Below, piece after piece: positions 30,883 through 42,315 of a stretch of 43,261 nt of DNA (position 1 is its first letter; every line of letters begins with the position of its first letter). Source of the DNA: Oscillospiraceae bacterium (GTDB lineage Bacteria; Bacillota; Clostridia; Oscillospirales; Oscillospiraceae); NCBI GenBank assembly GCA_017395935.1, contig JAFQNL010000023.1:1-43261 (forward strand), read 5' to 3'. Below the pieces are notes generated by a model. It did no database searches and was not told the origin of the DNA. It saw nothing but the letters and a program-made list of their open reading frames with translations. The translations under genes and the position numbers were made by a program.

Positions 30883-32319
30883 TTACTCCAGGATGGAGCG
30901 ATAGATGTCCATATATTCCTCAGCGGACTTGTTCCAGCTGAAGTCGGCTTCCATGCCGCGCTTCATCAGGCCGGCCCAGACATCCTTGTCTGCGTAAGCG
31001 GCCAGAGCGCGGTCAACGGCGTCGAGCATATCCTCGGCGTTGATGTTGCCGAAGGTGAAGCCCAGACCGGTGTCCTCTTCGGGCTCGTAGGCGGGGACGG
31101 AGTCCTTCAGACCGCCGGTGAGACGGACGATGGGCACAGTGCCGTAACGCATGGCGATCATCTGGCTCAGGCCGCAGGGCTCAGCGATGGAGGGCATGAG
31201 GAAGAGGTCGGCGCCGGCGTAAATGGCGGAGGACAGGGGAGCGGAATAGGTGATATTGGCGGAGACGCGGCCAGGATAGCGGGCCTGAGCGTTGCGGAAG
31301 AACTCCTCAAAGCCGTACTCGCCGGTGCCCAGAATAACAAACTGGACATTGTGCTCCATGATCCGGTCGAAGGCATTGACCACCAGATCGAAGCCCTTAT
31401 GGCTGACCAGACGGGAGATGCCGCCGATGATGGCCACGTCGGGATCCACATTCAGACCCAGCTGCTTCTGCAGCTCTTCCTTGCACTTGGCCTTGCCGGC
31501 GAAGTCGGTGGAAGAGAAGTTGGCGGGGATCTTGGTGTCCTTTTCGGCGTTGAAGCCGTCGACGTCGATACCGTTCAGGATGCCGCGGATCTTGTGCTGA
31601 TTCTCAGCGATCACGCCCTCCAGACCGTGGGCGTAGAAGGCATAGGACAGCTCCTTGGCATAGTTGGGGGAGACGGTGGTGACGAAGTCGGAGGCGTAGA
31701 TAGCGCCCTTCATCAGGTTGACATCGTTGTAGAAGGAGAGCATGCTCTCGTTGAAGTAGGTGTTGTAGTCCAGACCGAAGACATCAGACAGGATGGAGTT
31801 GCCGTAACGGCCCTGATACTCGATGTTATGGATGGTGTAGACGGTCTTGGTGCCGGACAGCTCGGGAACGCCCTTCTTGGCCTCGCGGAGGTAGAGGGGG
31901 ATCAGAGCGGTCTGCCAGTCGTTGCAGTGGATGATGTCGGGAGACCAGCCGATCTGGGCGGGGATCTCAACAACAGCCTTGGAGAAGTAGGCATAGCGCT
32001 CGCCGTCGTCAAAGTGACCGTAGAGACCGTTGCGCTTGAAGTAGGTCTCGTTGTCCACGAAGTAGTAGGTCACGTTGTTGCGCTCCAGCTGGAACAGGCC
32101 ACAGTAGCAGCTGCGCCAGCCCAGATGGAAGTAGAAATACTTGACGAAGGTCATCTGGCTGCGCCAGGTATCGGAGATACCGGAGTACAGGGGCAGGATG
32201 ACACGCACGTCGTTGCCGGGCTTGGCAGCCAGTGCGGGGGGCAGGGAGCCGGCAACGTCAGCCAGGCCGCCGGTCTTGATGAAAGGGGCGACCTCAGAGG
32301 AAGCAAAGAAGATTTTCAT
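30883..32319 (-). CDS. glgA: Glycogen synthase (ADP-glucose)
   Basis: A 478-residue GT5 enzyme elongating alpha-1,4-glucan from ADP-glucose. It begins MKIFFASSEVAPFIKTGGLADVAGSLP, with the ADP-glucose-binding KTGGL. PDIIHCNDWQTALIPLYL is the N-domain signature. The C-domain has IAEPCGLSQMIAMRYG with the catalytic Glu, then VRLTGGLKDSV. It works on ADP-glucose from GlgC/GlgD encoded just upstream. It lies 63 bases after glgD, with a hairpin between them, so part of the transcript may stop before glgA. Confidence 0.97.
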   Translation of the reverse strand: MKIFFASSEVAPFIKTGGLADVAGSLPPALAAKPGNDVRVILPLYSGISDTWRSQMTFVKYFYFHLGWRSCYCGLFQLERNNVTYYFVDNETYFKRNGLYGHFDDGERYAYFSKAVVEIPAQIGWSPDIIHCNDWQTALIPLYLREAKKGVPELSGTKTVYTIHNIEYQGRYGNSILSDVFGLDYNTYFNESMLSFYNDVNLMKGAIYASDFVTTVSPNYAKELSYAFYAHGLEGVIAENQHKIRGILNGIDVDGFNAEKDTKIPANFSSTDFAGKAKCKEELQKQLGLNVDPDVAIIGGISRLVSHKGFDLVVNAFDRIMEHNVQFVILGTGEYGFEEFFRNAQARYPGRVSANITYSAPLSSAIYAGADLFLMPSIAEPCGLSQMIAMRYGTVPIVRLTGGLKDSVPAYEPEEDTGLGFTFGNINAEDMLDAVDRALAAYADKDVWAGLMKRGMEADFSWNKSAEEYMDIYRSILE

Positions 32320-32344
32320 TTTCGTTTCCTTTCCGTGAGACAGA

Positions 32345-32369
32345 AGGCCCGGCGGGGTCCGCCGGGCCT
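32345..32369 (-). terminator. Hairpin between glgD and glgA
   Basis: Stem AGGCCCGGCG / CGCCGGGCCT with a five-base loop, followed on the minus strand by TCTGTCT, a poor T-tract. It probably acts as a partial terminator or an mRNA-end stabiliser. Confidence 0.6.
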
Positions 32370-32382
32370 CGGGAATGGTTGA

Positions 32383-33491
32383 TCAGATACGAGCGCCCTT
32401 GGCGTAGACGATGGGATAAGCCTCGCAGCCGGACAGAGTGCGGCCGGCGCCGATGGTGACAGCCTTGTCACAGATGACGCAGTTGAGGTTGGTGCCCTCG
32501 CCGATGTCGGTGTCCTTCATCAGGATGCAGTTCTTGACCACAGCACCCTTGGCAACCTTGACGTTGCGGAAGATGATGGAGTTCTCAACAGTACCCTCGA
32601 TCACGCAGCCGTCAGAGATCATGGAGCCGACGACCTTGGAGTCGGGACCATAATAGGTAGCGGGATCGGAGCGGTCCTTGGAGCGGATGGGATGGGCGGG
32701 GTTGAACAGATCGTCGCGGACATCCTTCTTCAGCAGATCCATGCTCTTGGCAAAGTAATCGGCCACGGTGGGGAAGCGGGCCACATAGCCCTCGAAGATG
32801 TAGGGGACGACCTTCAGGCCCAGCTGATCCTTGTTGGCCAGAACCTGATGAGAGAAGGAGTACAGGCCGCGGGCGGCAGCGTATTCGACCAGCTCGATGA
32901 GCTTGGCCTTGGCCACAACGTAGACGTTGAGAGACTCATAACCCACGGGCTTGTTGACAATCTCGGCGGCGGAGCCATCTTCTGCCAGAGTGTAGTAGGT
33001 GGCGTAGCCGGGACGGTCGGTATAGCTGGCGGAGCAGACGACGGTGACGTCGGCGCCGGAGGCGATGTGCTGGTCATAGACCTTCTCCAGCTCGATATTG
33101 GCAACCACGTCGGCATCGGCAATGACGATGTAGTCCTGCTTGATCTCGTCCAGATAGTCACGCAGGCCCACCAGAGCGTCCATCATGCCTCTGTAGTTGT
33201 GCTGCTGGGTGTTGGTCATGGAGAAGGGGGGCAGCAGGCGCAGACCGCCGCGGCGGCGAGCCAGGTCCCAATCCTTACCGGAGCCCAGATGGTCCAGCAG
33301 AGACTGATAGCCCTGCTGCAGGACGACGCCGATGTCAACGATACCGGCATTGACCATGTTGGACAGGACGAAGTCTACCAGACGATAGCGGCCACCGTAA
33401 GGCACGGAGGAGATAGAACGGATAGAAGACAGCTCTTTCAGGTTATAACCGGGCTGATTGGTCATCAGGATACCATGGACGTTGTTCAACA

Positions 33492-33492
<1 letters not shown>
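32383..33492 (-). CDS. glgD: GlgD, regulatory-type ADP-glucose pyrophosphorylase subunit
   Basis: A 369-residue nucleotidyltransferase-like protein. It keeps the fold (YGGRYRLVDFVLSNMVNAGI, left-handed helix repeats at the C-terminus such as VKNCILMKDTDIGEG). It lacks the GGxGxRL nucleotide-binding loop found in GlgC: the N-terminus is MLNNVHGILMTNQPGYNLKE. This is the normal state of the Bacillota GlgD, which pairs with GlgC and raises its activity. Its ATG overlaps the glgC stop (TAATG), giving coupled, roughly equal synthesis of the two subunits. Confidence 0.95.
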
Positions 33493-34682
<1,190 letters not shown>

Positions 34683-34802
34683 TTGCATTCACCTCAACAA
34701 TTATAGTAGTTGACGCAGCCTGGAGGGCTCAGCGCCAGGGGCTGGGAACAGCGTGCATCCGGAAGATGGCATATCTTAGGTGATACAGCGTCTCGTTCCG
34801 CT

Positions 34803-34829
34803 ATATAGGATGGAGACCCCATCGTATAT
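34803..34829 (-). promoter_or_regulatory. Hairpin between glgB and glgC
   Basis: Inverted repeat ATATA-G-GATGG / CCATC-G-TATAT around a five-base loop, with one internal mismatch, just after glgB. No T-run follows. It may be an RNA processing or partial termination site. A possible -10 TATAAT for glgC occurs near 34703, without a good -35. Confidence 0.4.
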
Positions 34830-34838
34830 ACATGAGTT

Positions 34839-36740
34839 TCAGTTGATCCCGTCCGCCGGACCTGTCCACCGGAGGACCATGCCGGTGAGAGGCGGGAGGT
34901 CGATCACGATGGACCGCTCCCGGTGGTGGCTGGGGATATGGACGCTCTGGATGGGCCGGTTGACCACCCGGCCCTCGCCGCCGAAGGCGGTGGCGTCACT
35001 GTGGAAGAGAACCTGCCAGCCTCCCTCCTCCGGCACGCCCAGACGATAGGCGGCCTTTCCCACAGGGGAGAAGTTGACGGCGATGAGCAGCGTCTGCCCG
35101 GCCTTGTTCCGACGGAGATAGGCCAGGATATTGCTGCTGGAGTCGCTGGTGATCCATTCAAACCCTTCCAGACTGTGATCCAGCTCCCAGAGAGGGGACT
35201 GCTCCAGATAGAACTGGTTTGCCGCCCGGAAGTAGGTCTGGTGCTGCCGGAAGGGCAGGTAGTCCAGCAGATGCCAGTCCAGAGACTGCTCGCAGCGCCA
35301 GGGCCCGGTCTGGCCGAACTCGGTGCCCATCATGAGCAGCTTTTTCCCCGGATGGGTAAGCATGTAAAGGTAGAAAGCCCGGGCCATATCAAACTTCTGG
35401 CTGTCGCTGCCCACCATCCGGCCGATCAGTGACCGGTGGGCGGTCACGTCGTGGGACAGAGGAAGCAGAAAGTTCTCCGACAGAGCGTAGGACAGGGAAG
35501 CCGACAGACTCTTTTGATTGAACTGGCGATAGATAGGGTCCATCTGCAGATAGTGCAGTGTATCGCCCATCCAGCCCAGATCCCACTTGAAGGAGAAGCC
35601 CAGAGAGGAAGGATTCTCGCTGGCGGGCTGGGTGACGCAAGGCCAGGAGGAGGAACCTTCGGAGATCATAATGGCGTAAGGGTACTGGCTGCGAAGAGTA
35701 TCGTTGAGCCGGCGCAGGAAGGCGGCGGCAGACAGGTTCTCCCGGCCGCCCTTTTCGTTGGGGGTGTAGGGCCGGCCCTCGTAGTCCAGATAGACCATGG
35801 AGGAAATTCCGCCCAGCCGGAGACCGTCAATATGATATTCCCGGAGCCAGAAGAGAGCGGAGGAGGCGAGGAAGTCCTGAACTTCCTGCCGATCAAAGTC
35901 AAAGACGTGGGTTCCCTGCAGAGGAAGCAACGCGACGTCGGGATCCTCGGGCTCGAAGCAGGCCTTGCCGTCAAAGAGGGCCAGACCGTGCTCATCGAGG
36001 GGGAAGCAGGCGGGCGTCCAGTCCATAATGACAATAATTCCGGCCTGATGGAGCTGGTCGACCAGATACATAAAGTCGTGAGGGGTGCCGAAGCGGCTGG
36101 TGGGAGCAAAGAAACCGGTGGTCTGGTAGCCCCAACTCCTGTCCAGCGGATGCTCGGTCAGCGGGAGAAACTCCACGGCAGAAAAGCCCATCTCCTTCAG
36201 ATAGGGGATCAGCCATCCGGCCACATCCCGGTAGGAGAGGAAATTGCCCCAGCGGTCCCGGCGCCAGGAGCCCAGATGGACCTCGTAGATATTCAGCGGC
36301 CGCTGATGAATGGGCCGGCGCTCCCGGTAGCGCAGCCACTGGCTGTCGCCCCAATGGTAGCCGGAGAGATCAAAGAGCTTGGAGGCGTTGGCCGGACGGG
36401 TCTCGGCATGAAAGGCGAAGGGGTCTGCCTTGTACAGCAGACGGCCGTCTTCGGTCTCCAGTACGTATTTATAGCTGTCATAGACGCTGGGACCGGGGAT
36501 AAAACACTCCCAGATACCATTGTCCGTTTGGGTCATAGGGTTGGCCGTCTCCGACCAGTCGTTAAAAGAGCCGGCAACAGAAACCGACTTTGCGTGAGGA
36601 GCCCAGACACGAAAAAACCAGCCGGACAGGTCTTCCCGCTGCAGGGGATGGGCACCCATGACCGACCAGGCAGAGCCGGGGGTATGGCAGAAGAAACCGG
36701 CAATATGGTTGTTGCCCTGACGGGCGGGAGAATAATTCAT
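34839..36740 (-). CDS. glgB: Glycogen branching enzyme homologue with altered catalytic residues
   Basis: A 633-residue GH13 protein with the GlgB plan: CBM48 at about residues 20-115 (GWFFRVWAPHAKSVSVAGSFND), then the catalytic barrel and a C-terminal beta domain. Several barrel motifs are conserved (NIYEVHLGSWRR, GYQTTGFFAPTSRFGTPHDF, KWDLGWMGDTLHY, GTEFGQ). However, the nucleophile region, normally DGLRVDAV, reads DGLRLGGI, with Gly310 where the catalytic Asp should be. The invariant His of DWVPxHF is Cys245. AEES-like region III is SEGS with the acid/base Glu361 kept, and SHD of region IV is kept. Loss of the nucleophile predicts no glycosidic activity. It is the first gene of the glycogen cluster. 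Confidence 0.9.
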   Translation of the reverse strand: MNYSPARQGNNHIAGFFCHTPGSAWSVMGAHPLQREDLSGWFFRVWAPHAKSVSVAGSFNDWSETANPMTQTDNGIWECFIPGPSVYDSYKYVLETEDGRLLYKADPFAFHAETRPANASKLFDLSGYHWGDSQWLRYRERRPIHQRPLNIYEVHLGSWRRDRWGNFLSYRDVAGWLIPYLKEMGFSAVEFLPLTEHPLDRSWGYQTTGFFAPTSRFGTPHDFMYLVDQLHQAGIIVIMDWTPACFPLDEHGLALFDGKACFEPEDPDVALLPLQGTHVFDFDRQEVQDFLASSALFWLREYHIDGLRLGGISSMVYLDYEGRPYTPNEKGGRENLSAAAFLRRLNDTLRSQYPYAIMISEGSSSWPCVTQPASENPSSLGFSFKWDLGWMGDTLHYLQMDPIYRQFNQKSLSASLSYALSENFLLPLSHDVTAHRSLIGRMVGSDSQKFDMARAFYLYMLTHPGKKLLMMGTEFGQTGPWRCEQSLDWHLLDYLPFRQHQTYFRAANQFYLEQSPLWELDHSLEGFEWITSDSSSNILAYLRRNKAGQTLLIAVNFSPVGKAAYRLGVPEEGGWQVLFHSDATAFGGEGRVVNRPIQSVHIPSHHRERSIVIDLPPLTGMVLRWTGPADGIN

Positions 36741-36850
36741 GGCTATCTCCTGAAAAAAGAATGCCGGTTTGTGGGGGAAAACAGAGGAAAAGGGGGGTTG
36801 TTGTCACCATTTCCTGTATTGTGACACACCAACAGGCTTAGTTTGTGTAA

Positions 36851-36879
36851 ATTATACAATAGTTTCTATATGCCGTCAA
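36851..36879 (-). promoter_or_regulatory. Promoter of the glycogen cluster (glgB)
   Basis: Minus strand: -35 TTGACG (36874-36879), 17-base spacer, perfect -10 TATAAT (36851-36856). The leader to glgB is about 105 bases and ends in CAGGAG. Confidence 0.82.
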
Positions 36880-36939
36880 GGGATAAGTGACATTTTCAAA
36901 TGTACAAGATTTTAGTTGAAAAATAGTGAAAAAGGGCCA

Positions 36940-36981
36940 AAAAAGCAGGCAGCCCCGCTGCCGGGAGGGGCAGCGGGGCTG
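36940..36981 (-). terminator. Rho-independent terminator of the Na/Pi cotransporter gene
   Basis: Minus strand: 13-base-pair stem CAGCCCCGCTGCC / GGCAGCGGGGCTG (36950-36981), loop of six, then CCTGCTTTTTT. Confidence 0.87.
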
Positions 36982-36993
36982 TAAAAGACAGAT

Positions 36994-38742
36994 TCAGAGG
37001 GCGTACTTATCGAAGAAGTAGTTGTAGTCGGCCACGTAGTCCGAGTCGCCGGAGTGATGGACGCTGTGGACATACTTGTGTGTGTCGTAGGTGTTGTGAG
37101 CCAGCTCAATCAGGCAGGCGGCCACGTTGGAGCAGTGGTCGGAGACGCGGCTGATATTGGAGATCAGGTCGGTAAAGACGAAGCCGCTCTCCACGCTGCA
37201 CTTGCCGGCCCGGAGCCGGTCGATATGGTGGGCCTTGAGCATATCCGACATCCGGTCCACCACCTCTTCCAGCGGCTCGATCCGGCGGGCGGCCTCCAGA
37301 TTCTTGGTGGAGAAGGAGGCGATGCACAGGCTGAGAGCCTCGGAGACGGCCTCGCTCATCCGGACCAGCTCCCGGCGGGCGTTGTCGGAGAGAACGTTGC
37401 TCTTCTGGTTGGCGTTCTCGGTGGAGATAATAATGCCCACGGCGTGGTCACTGATACGCTCGAAGTCGCTGATGGAGTGGAGCATAATGGTCAGCTCCCG
37501 ATTCTCGGCCTCGGTCAGATTCAGATTGGACAACTTGACCAGATAGGTGCCAAGCGCGTCCTCGTGCTTGTCGATGGTCTTTTCCAAAGCCCGGACCTGA
37601 GCGGCCACCTTGTCGTCCCACTTTTCCAACAGACCAACGGCCATATTGAAGCTCTCCTGAGCCATGAGGGCGGTCTCGACTGTCAGCCGCTGAGCCTGAG
37701 CCAGAGCGACGGCGGGGGTGGTAAGCAGACGGTCGTCCAGCAGGGGCTTGACCTCCTTCTCGCCCTTCTTGTCCGGGACGGTGAGGCAGGCCAGCTTGAC
37801 CAGGAACTGGGTAAAGGGCAGCAGAATCAGCGCGCAGCCCAGCTTGTAAATGGTGTTAAAGACGGCGATGGTAAAGGGGTTGACCGCTATATCCAGGAAG
37901 GAGACGCTGAAGACGTAACGGATGACGGAATAGGGGACGATAAAGATAATGGTGCTCAGGACGTTAATATAGAAGTGGATCATGGCGGCCCGGCGGGCGT
38001 CCCGGTTGGTGTTCATGGCCGAGAGGATAGCGGTAATGGTAGTACCGATATTCATACCCAGAATGATGGGGATGGCCGTGGCGTAAGTAACGACGCCGGT
38101 GGTGGACAGAGCCTGAAGGATACCCACCGAGGCGGAGGAGGACTGGATAATGGCGGTGAGAATCGTACCGACCAGAATGCCGAGGATGGGATTGGAGAAG
38201 GCGATAAAGGCCTGGGTAAACTCAGGCATATCCTTCAGCCCCTCCACAGCTCCGGACATGATGTCCATACCTACCATAAGGATGGAAAAGCCCAGCAGGA
38301 TGGAGGCTACACCCTTGCGCTTGCCGGTCTTTTCAAAGCACATGAAGTAGACGCCGATGATGGCCAGAATGGGCATCCAGGAGTCGGGCTTGAGCAGCTT
38401 GATAAAGAAGCTGGCTCCGTCAATGCTGGTCAGCGAGATGAGCCAGGCGGTGACGGTGGTACCTACGTTGGCGCCCATGATCAGACCCACGGCCTGCTGA
38501 AGGGTCATGAGGCCGGAGTTGACGAAGCCGACCACCATGACGGTGGTTGCCGACGAAGACTGGATAATGGCCGTGACCAGGAAACCGAGGAAGAAGCCCT
38601 TGATGGGGCTGGAGGTCAGTTTCATCAGGATCTCCTGCAGCCGGCTGCCGGCGCAGGTCTCCAGACCTTCTCCCATATAGGACATACCGAAGAGGAAAAG
38701 GGCCAGGCCGCAGACCATGTTCAGAATATTAAAAATGTCCAT
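36994..38742 (-). CDS. Na/Pi cotransporter family protein with C-terminal PhoU domain
   Basis: A 582-residue protein. Residues 1-310 hold two inverted repeats of the NptA/PNaS type, each with the QSSSA motif (TAIIQSSSATTVMVVGF and TAIIQSSSASVGILQAL) and a GANVGTT/GMNIGTT partner. The C-terminal 220 residues form a PhoU-like helical bundle (ISDFERISDHAVGI, ISRVSDHCSNVA), which binds metal and may regulate transport. It probably carries phosphate, import or export by sodium coupling. It has its own promoter and terminator and no pst genes beside it. Confidence 0.92.
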   Translation of the reverse strand: MDIFNILNMVCGLALFLFGMSYMGEGLETCAGSRLQEILMKLTSSPIKGFFLGFLVTAIIQSSSATTVMVVGFVNSGLMTLQQAVGLIMGANVGTTVTAWLISLTSIDGASFFIKLLKPDSWMPILAIIGVYFMCFEKTGKRKGVASILLGFSILMVGMDIMSGAVEGLKDMPEFTQAFIAFSNPILGILVGTILTAIIQSSSASVGILQALSTTGVVTYATAIPIILGMNIGTTITAILSAMNTNRDARRAAMIHFYINVLSTIIFIVPYSVIRYVFSVSFLDIAVNPFTIAVFNTIYKLGCALILLPFTQFLVKLACLTVPDKKGEKEVKPLLDDRLLTTPAVALAQAQRLTVETALMAQESFNMAVGLLEKWDDKVAAQVRALEKTIDKHEDALGTYLVKLSNLNLTEAENRELTIMLHSISDFERISDHAVGIIISTENANQKSNVLSDNARRELVRMSEAVSEALSLCIASFSTKNLEAARRIEPLEEVVDRMSDMLKAHHIDRLRAGKCSVESGFVFTDLISNISRVSDHCSNVAACLIELAHNTYDTHKYVHSVHHSGDSDYVADYNYFFDKYAL

Positions 38743-38825
38743 AGCAGATTAGCCTCCAAAGGAAGTGAGCCGCCGGAGCGGCGGAGTAGACGGATAAACC
38801 GCCATAATAAACGCTATACAAACCA

Positions 38826-38855
38826 ATTATACCTGAGCAGACGGGAAAAAGTAAA
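38826..38855 (-). promoter_or_regulatory. Promoter of the Na/Pi cotransporter gene
   Basis: Minus strand: -35 TTTACT (38850-38855), 18-base spacer, perfect -10 TATAAT (38826-38831). The leader contains a small GC-rich hairpin, CCGCCGCTCCGGCGG. Confidence 0.65.
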
Positions 38856-38937
38856 GAGAGAATCAAATCTTTGTTAAATTCGTGGAAGATACGTCCTGTT
38901 TGTCAAGAACGGGGAGAGGAAAAGAGAACAAACTGAT

Positions 38938-38965
38938 AAAAAAACTCCCGGCTGACAGCCGGGAG
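38938..38965 (-). terminator. Rho-independent terminator of the YczE-type gene
   Basis: Minus strand: stem CTCCCGGCT / AGCCGGGAG (38945-38965), three-base loop, then TTTTTTT. Confidence 0.92.
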
Positions 38966-38982
38966 AGAGAAAGGAGAGGGAT

Positions 38983-39627
38983 TCAGATATGGGAAAAGAA
39001 CCGGGAGACCAGACCGGTAACCCAGGAGATAACCGAGCCCAGAGAGAAGGCCATGATCAGTGTCACGATACCGAAATCGGCGCCCAGAACCACACCGATG
39101 ACCAGCGCAGTCACATCCCAGACGGTGCGCACGAGGCTGAAGGGGAGATGACCGATTCGGTTGGTAATGATATAGGGCATGGCGTCGTAGGGAGCGACGC
39201 CTACGTCCATGGACAGATAGACGGCCACGATCAGGATAAAGAGGGCCAGCACCGGCAGACAGATTGCCAGCCGGAAGATCAGCGAGTCAACAAGCGGGCC
39301 CTGAGGGAGAAACCGGTCTATAAGCCAGCAACCAAAGTCGGCGGAATAACCGACGACGATCATATTGGAGACGGTGCCGATGCCCAGCTTGGTCCGGTCA
39401 AAGAAAAAGACGATCAGCAGCATAGCGGCATTGAAGAGCATACTCCAGGTGCCGAAGGAGATGGGAAGATGATTGGAGATGCCTACGTTCATGGTGGTGC
39501 AGGGATCGGAGCCCAGTTTGGCCCAAAGGATGACAGCAATGCAGAGACCAATCAAAAAGTGGCAGAGAACGACAATGCCGCCCCGGCGGAGCAGGATAAG
39601 GAGCCGGTTGTCTTTGGACAGAGACAT
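38983..39627 (-). CDS. YczE/YyaS/YitT-type membrane protein
   Basis: A 214-residue membrane protein with about five helices (near residues 14-34, 57-73, 80-100, 117-138 and 160-205). The motif WAKLGSDPCTTMNVGISNHL and its later echo MDVGVAPYDAMPYIITNRIG are the duplicated 'G..P...' blocks of this family, frequent in Bacillota. Transport substrate is not established. An inverted repeat at the predicted transcription start suggests control by a dedicated repressor. Confidence 0.8.
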   Translation of the reverse strand: MSLSKDNRLLILLRRGGIVVLCHFLIGLCIAVILWAKLGSDPCTTMNVGISNHLPISFGTWSMLFNAAMLLIVFFFDRTKLGIGTVSNMIVVGYSADFGCWLIDRFLPQGPLVDSLIFRLAICLPVLALFILIVAVYLSMDVGVAPYDAMPYIITNRIGHLPFSLVRTVWDVTALVIGVVLGADFGIVTLIMAFSLGSVISWVTGLVSRFFSHI

Positions 39628-39670
39628 AGCAGAAGACGCCTTCTTTCGTAAGTATGGAATACGGGTTGCG

Positions 39671-39719
39671 ATCAGACCAGTTCTGATGTATCATACTCTC
39701 TGAGGAAAGCGGCTGTCAA
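39671..39719 (-). promoter_or_regulatory. Promoter and operator-like palindrome of the YczE-type gene
   Basis: Minus strand: perfect -35 TTGACA (39714-39719), 18-base spacer, -10 TATGAT (39690-39695). Immediately downstream, over the expected start site, lies the perfect inverted repeat ATCAGA-ACTGG-TCTGAT (39671-39687). Confidence 0.75.
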
Positions 39720-39755
39720 TGTACTGAAAACGAGAGAATGGGAGGGGAAAATCCG

Positions 39756-40043
39756 GTGTATTATGTCTATATTCTCCAATGTGCCGACGATACGCTCTAT
39801 ACGGGCAGCACCAGCGACCTTTGCCGTCGGCTGGCCGCGCATAACCGGGGCAAGGGAGCTAAATATACCCGGAGCCGGCTGCCGGTCCGGATGGTCTACG
39901 CCGAGGAGCAGCCCGACCGAAGCGCCGCCCTGCGCCGGGAGGCGGCCGTTAAGAAGCTGACCCGGGCGCAAAAAAAGACTCTGATCGCTCAGAGCCCATA
40001 CCGGGATCCCGATACCGGGAAAACAGAAGCCGAAACGTGCTGA
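39756..40043 (+). CDS. GIY-YIG domain protein (YhbQ/UPF0213-like)
   Basis: A roughly 95-residue single-domain GIY-YIG protein. The motif pair is YYVYILQCADDTLYTGSTSD (Y-V-Y ... Y-T-G); then comes the catalytic Arg in DLCRRLAAHN, followed by GKGAKYTRSR, and a Glu-bearing helix (REAAVKKLTRAQKKTLI). Such small proteins are related to the nuclease domain of UvrC; YhbQ is linked to DNA metabolism, but the role here is unproven. An ATG at 39738 is itself part of the GGGAGGGG ribosome site, so the GTG at 39756, eight bases downstream of that site, is preferred. Confidence 0.85.
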   Translation: MYYVYILQCADDTLYTGSTSDLCRRLAAHNRGKGAKYTRSRLPVRMVYAEEQPDRSAALRREAAVKKLTRAQKKTLIAQSPYRDPDTGKTEAETC

Positions 40044-40083
40044 ACCCCTGTCCGTCTTATCTTCTTTCGGACAGGGGTTCAGC
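40039..40083. terminator. Long hairpin between convergent transcripts
   Basis: A perfect 16-base-pair stem, GCTGAACCCCTGTCCG (40039-40054) with its complement at 40068-40083, and a 13-base T-rich loop. It overlaps the GIY-YIG stop. There is no T-run on either flank, so it may be a bidirectional roadblock or an RNA 3'-end stabiliser rather than a standard terminator. Confidence 0.55.
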
Positions 40084-40556
40084 GATGATTCTTGATATCC
40101 AACATCATTTTCATTTACCTCTCTTTCTTTTTATTTGCGAGTGCCTTCCGCATGTTTGTTTCGCTGCCGCGCAGCTGTTAATACGCCCTTCTTTTTGAGT
40201 TATTTCGTGGTCCTTCTGATCTTTTTCACTCTTTTGAGTTTGTGTGTTTGCTTTGCCTGTCCGCTTCTTCTCTCTAACGTCTGTTTGGATAATTCCTGAT
40301 TCCGAAATTGATCAGCCTATTTCAGGATTTCTTATGTCCGGTCGTTCAGGATATCGTTCTTGACCTCGTGAAGCTTTTGTTTGACTTGCTTTTCACACCG
40401 ATTTTGGAAGGCGCTTCTCAATTGGGCTTTCACTGCTGCGACGCTACTTTTTTCTTTCGCGGCTCGCATTTTTTTCTGATGATCCTATACTCTAAACTGG
40501 AGAGGGATCATCGAAAGGCTGCTTTCCTGTTCATTGGAATCACCCTTTCTTGTTGT
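40084..40556 (-). ncRNA. Candidate long purine-rich noncoding transcript divergent from gdhA
   Basis: About 470 bases on the minus strand, from a strong promoter (40563-40591) to the long hairpin at 40039-40083. The strand is strikingly purine-rich (the plus strand is full of T and C runs). Local hairpins are visible, such as GATGATCC/GGATCATC (complement near 40484-40514) and AATCCTGA/TCAGGAATT (near 40292-40330). Only tiny ORFs exist, for instance a 45-codon Lys/Gln-rich frame at 40332-40469 without a ribosome site, and an 11-codon frame (MKMMLDIKNHR) after GAGAGG close to the 3' end. No known RNA family was recognised. It could instead be a decayed gene. Confidence 0.4.
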
Positions 40557-40562
40557 GAACCT

Positions 40563-40591
40563 ATCATAGCATGGCCGGCTGGATTTGTCAA
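40563..40591 (-). promoter_or_regulatory. Strong promoter with no obvious gene downstream
   Basis: Minus strand: perfect -35 TTGACA (40586-40591), 17-base spacer, -10 TATGAT (40563-40568). It faces away from gdhA. The AT-rich stretch 40592-40779 between the two promoters holds a 7-base inverted repeat, GCAAGGA/TCCTTGC (40636-40642, 40653-40659), and several TTGCAA copies. Confidence 0.75.
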
Positions 40592-40771
40592 GCACTTTTG
40601 GAAATAAAAATAGAAAAAGTTTTTGCAATTATTCTGCAAGGACGTGCAGTTATCCTTGCAAATTCAGTGCTTTAGCAGAGCAAATTACTAAAATGATGAC
40701 GGTAAACTTGCAAAATTGTAAAGTGGACCAGAAAAATCCGGAAAAATTGGGGAAAAATCAAAAAAGAATGA

Positions 40772-42265
<1,494 letters not shown>

Positions 42266-42315
42266 GCCCTCCCCAACCTTACAGCTCAATCCTGATTCTG
42301 AAAAGCGGCCCACTC

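Noticed and set aside
40308-40607. 99-codon hydrophobic frame starting MISLFQDFL on the plus strand
   Set aside because: It is the pyrimidine-rich complement of the purine-rich transcript; no ribosome site, and Phe/Leu/Ser richness follows from T and C runs.
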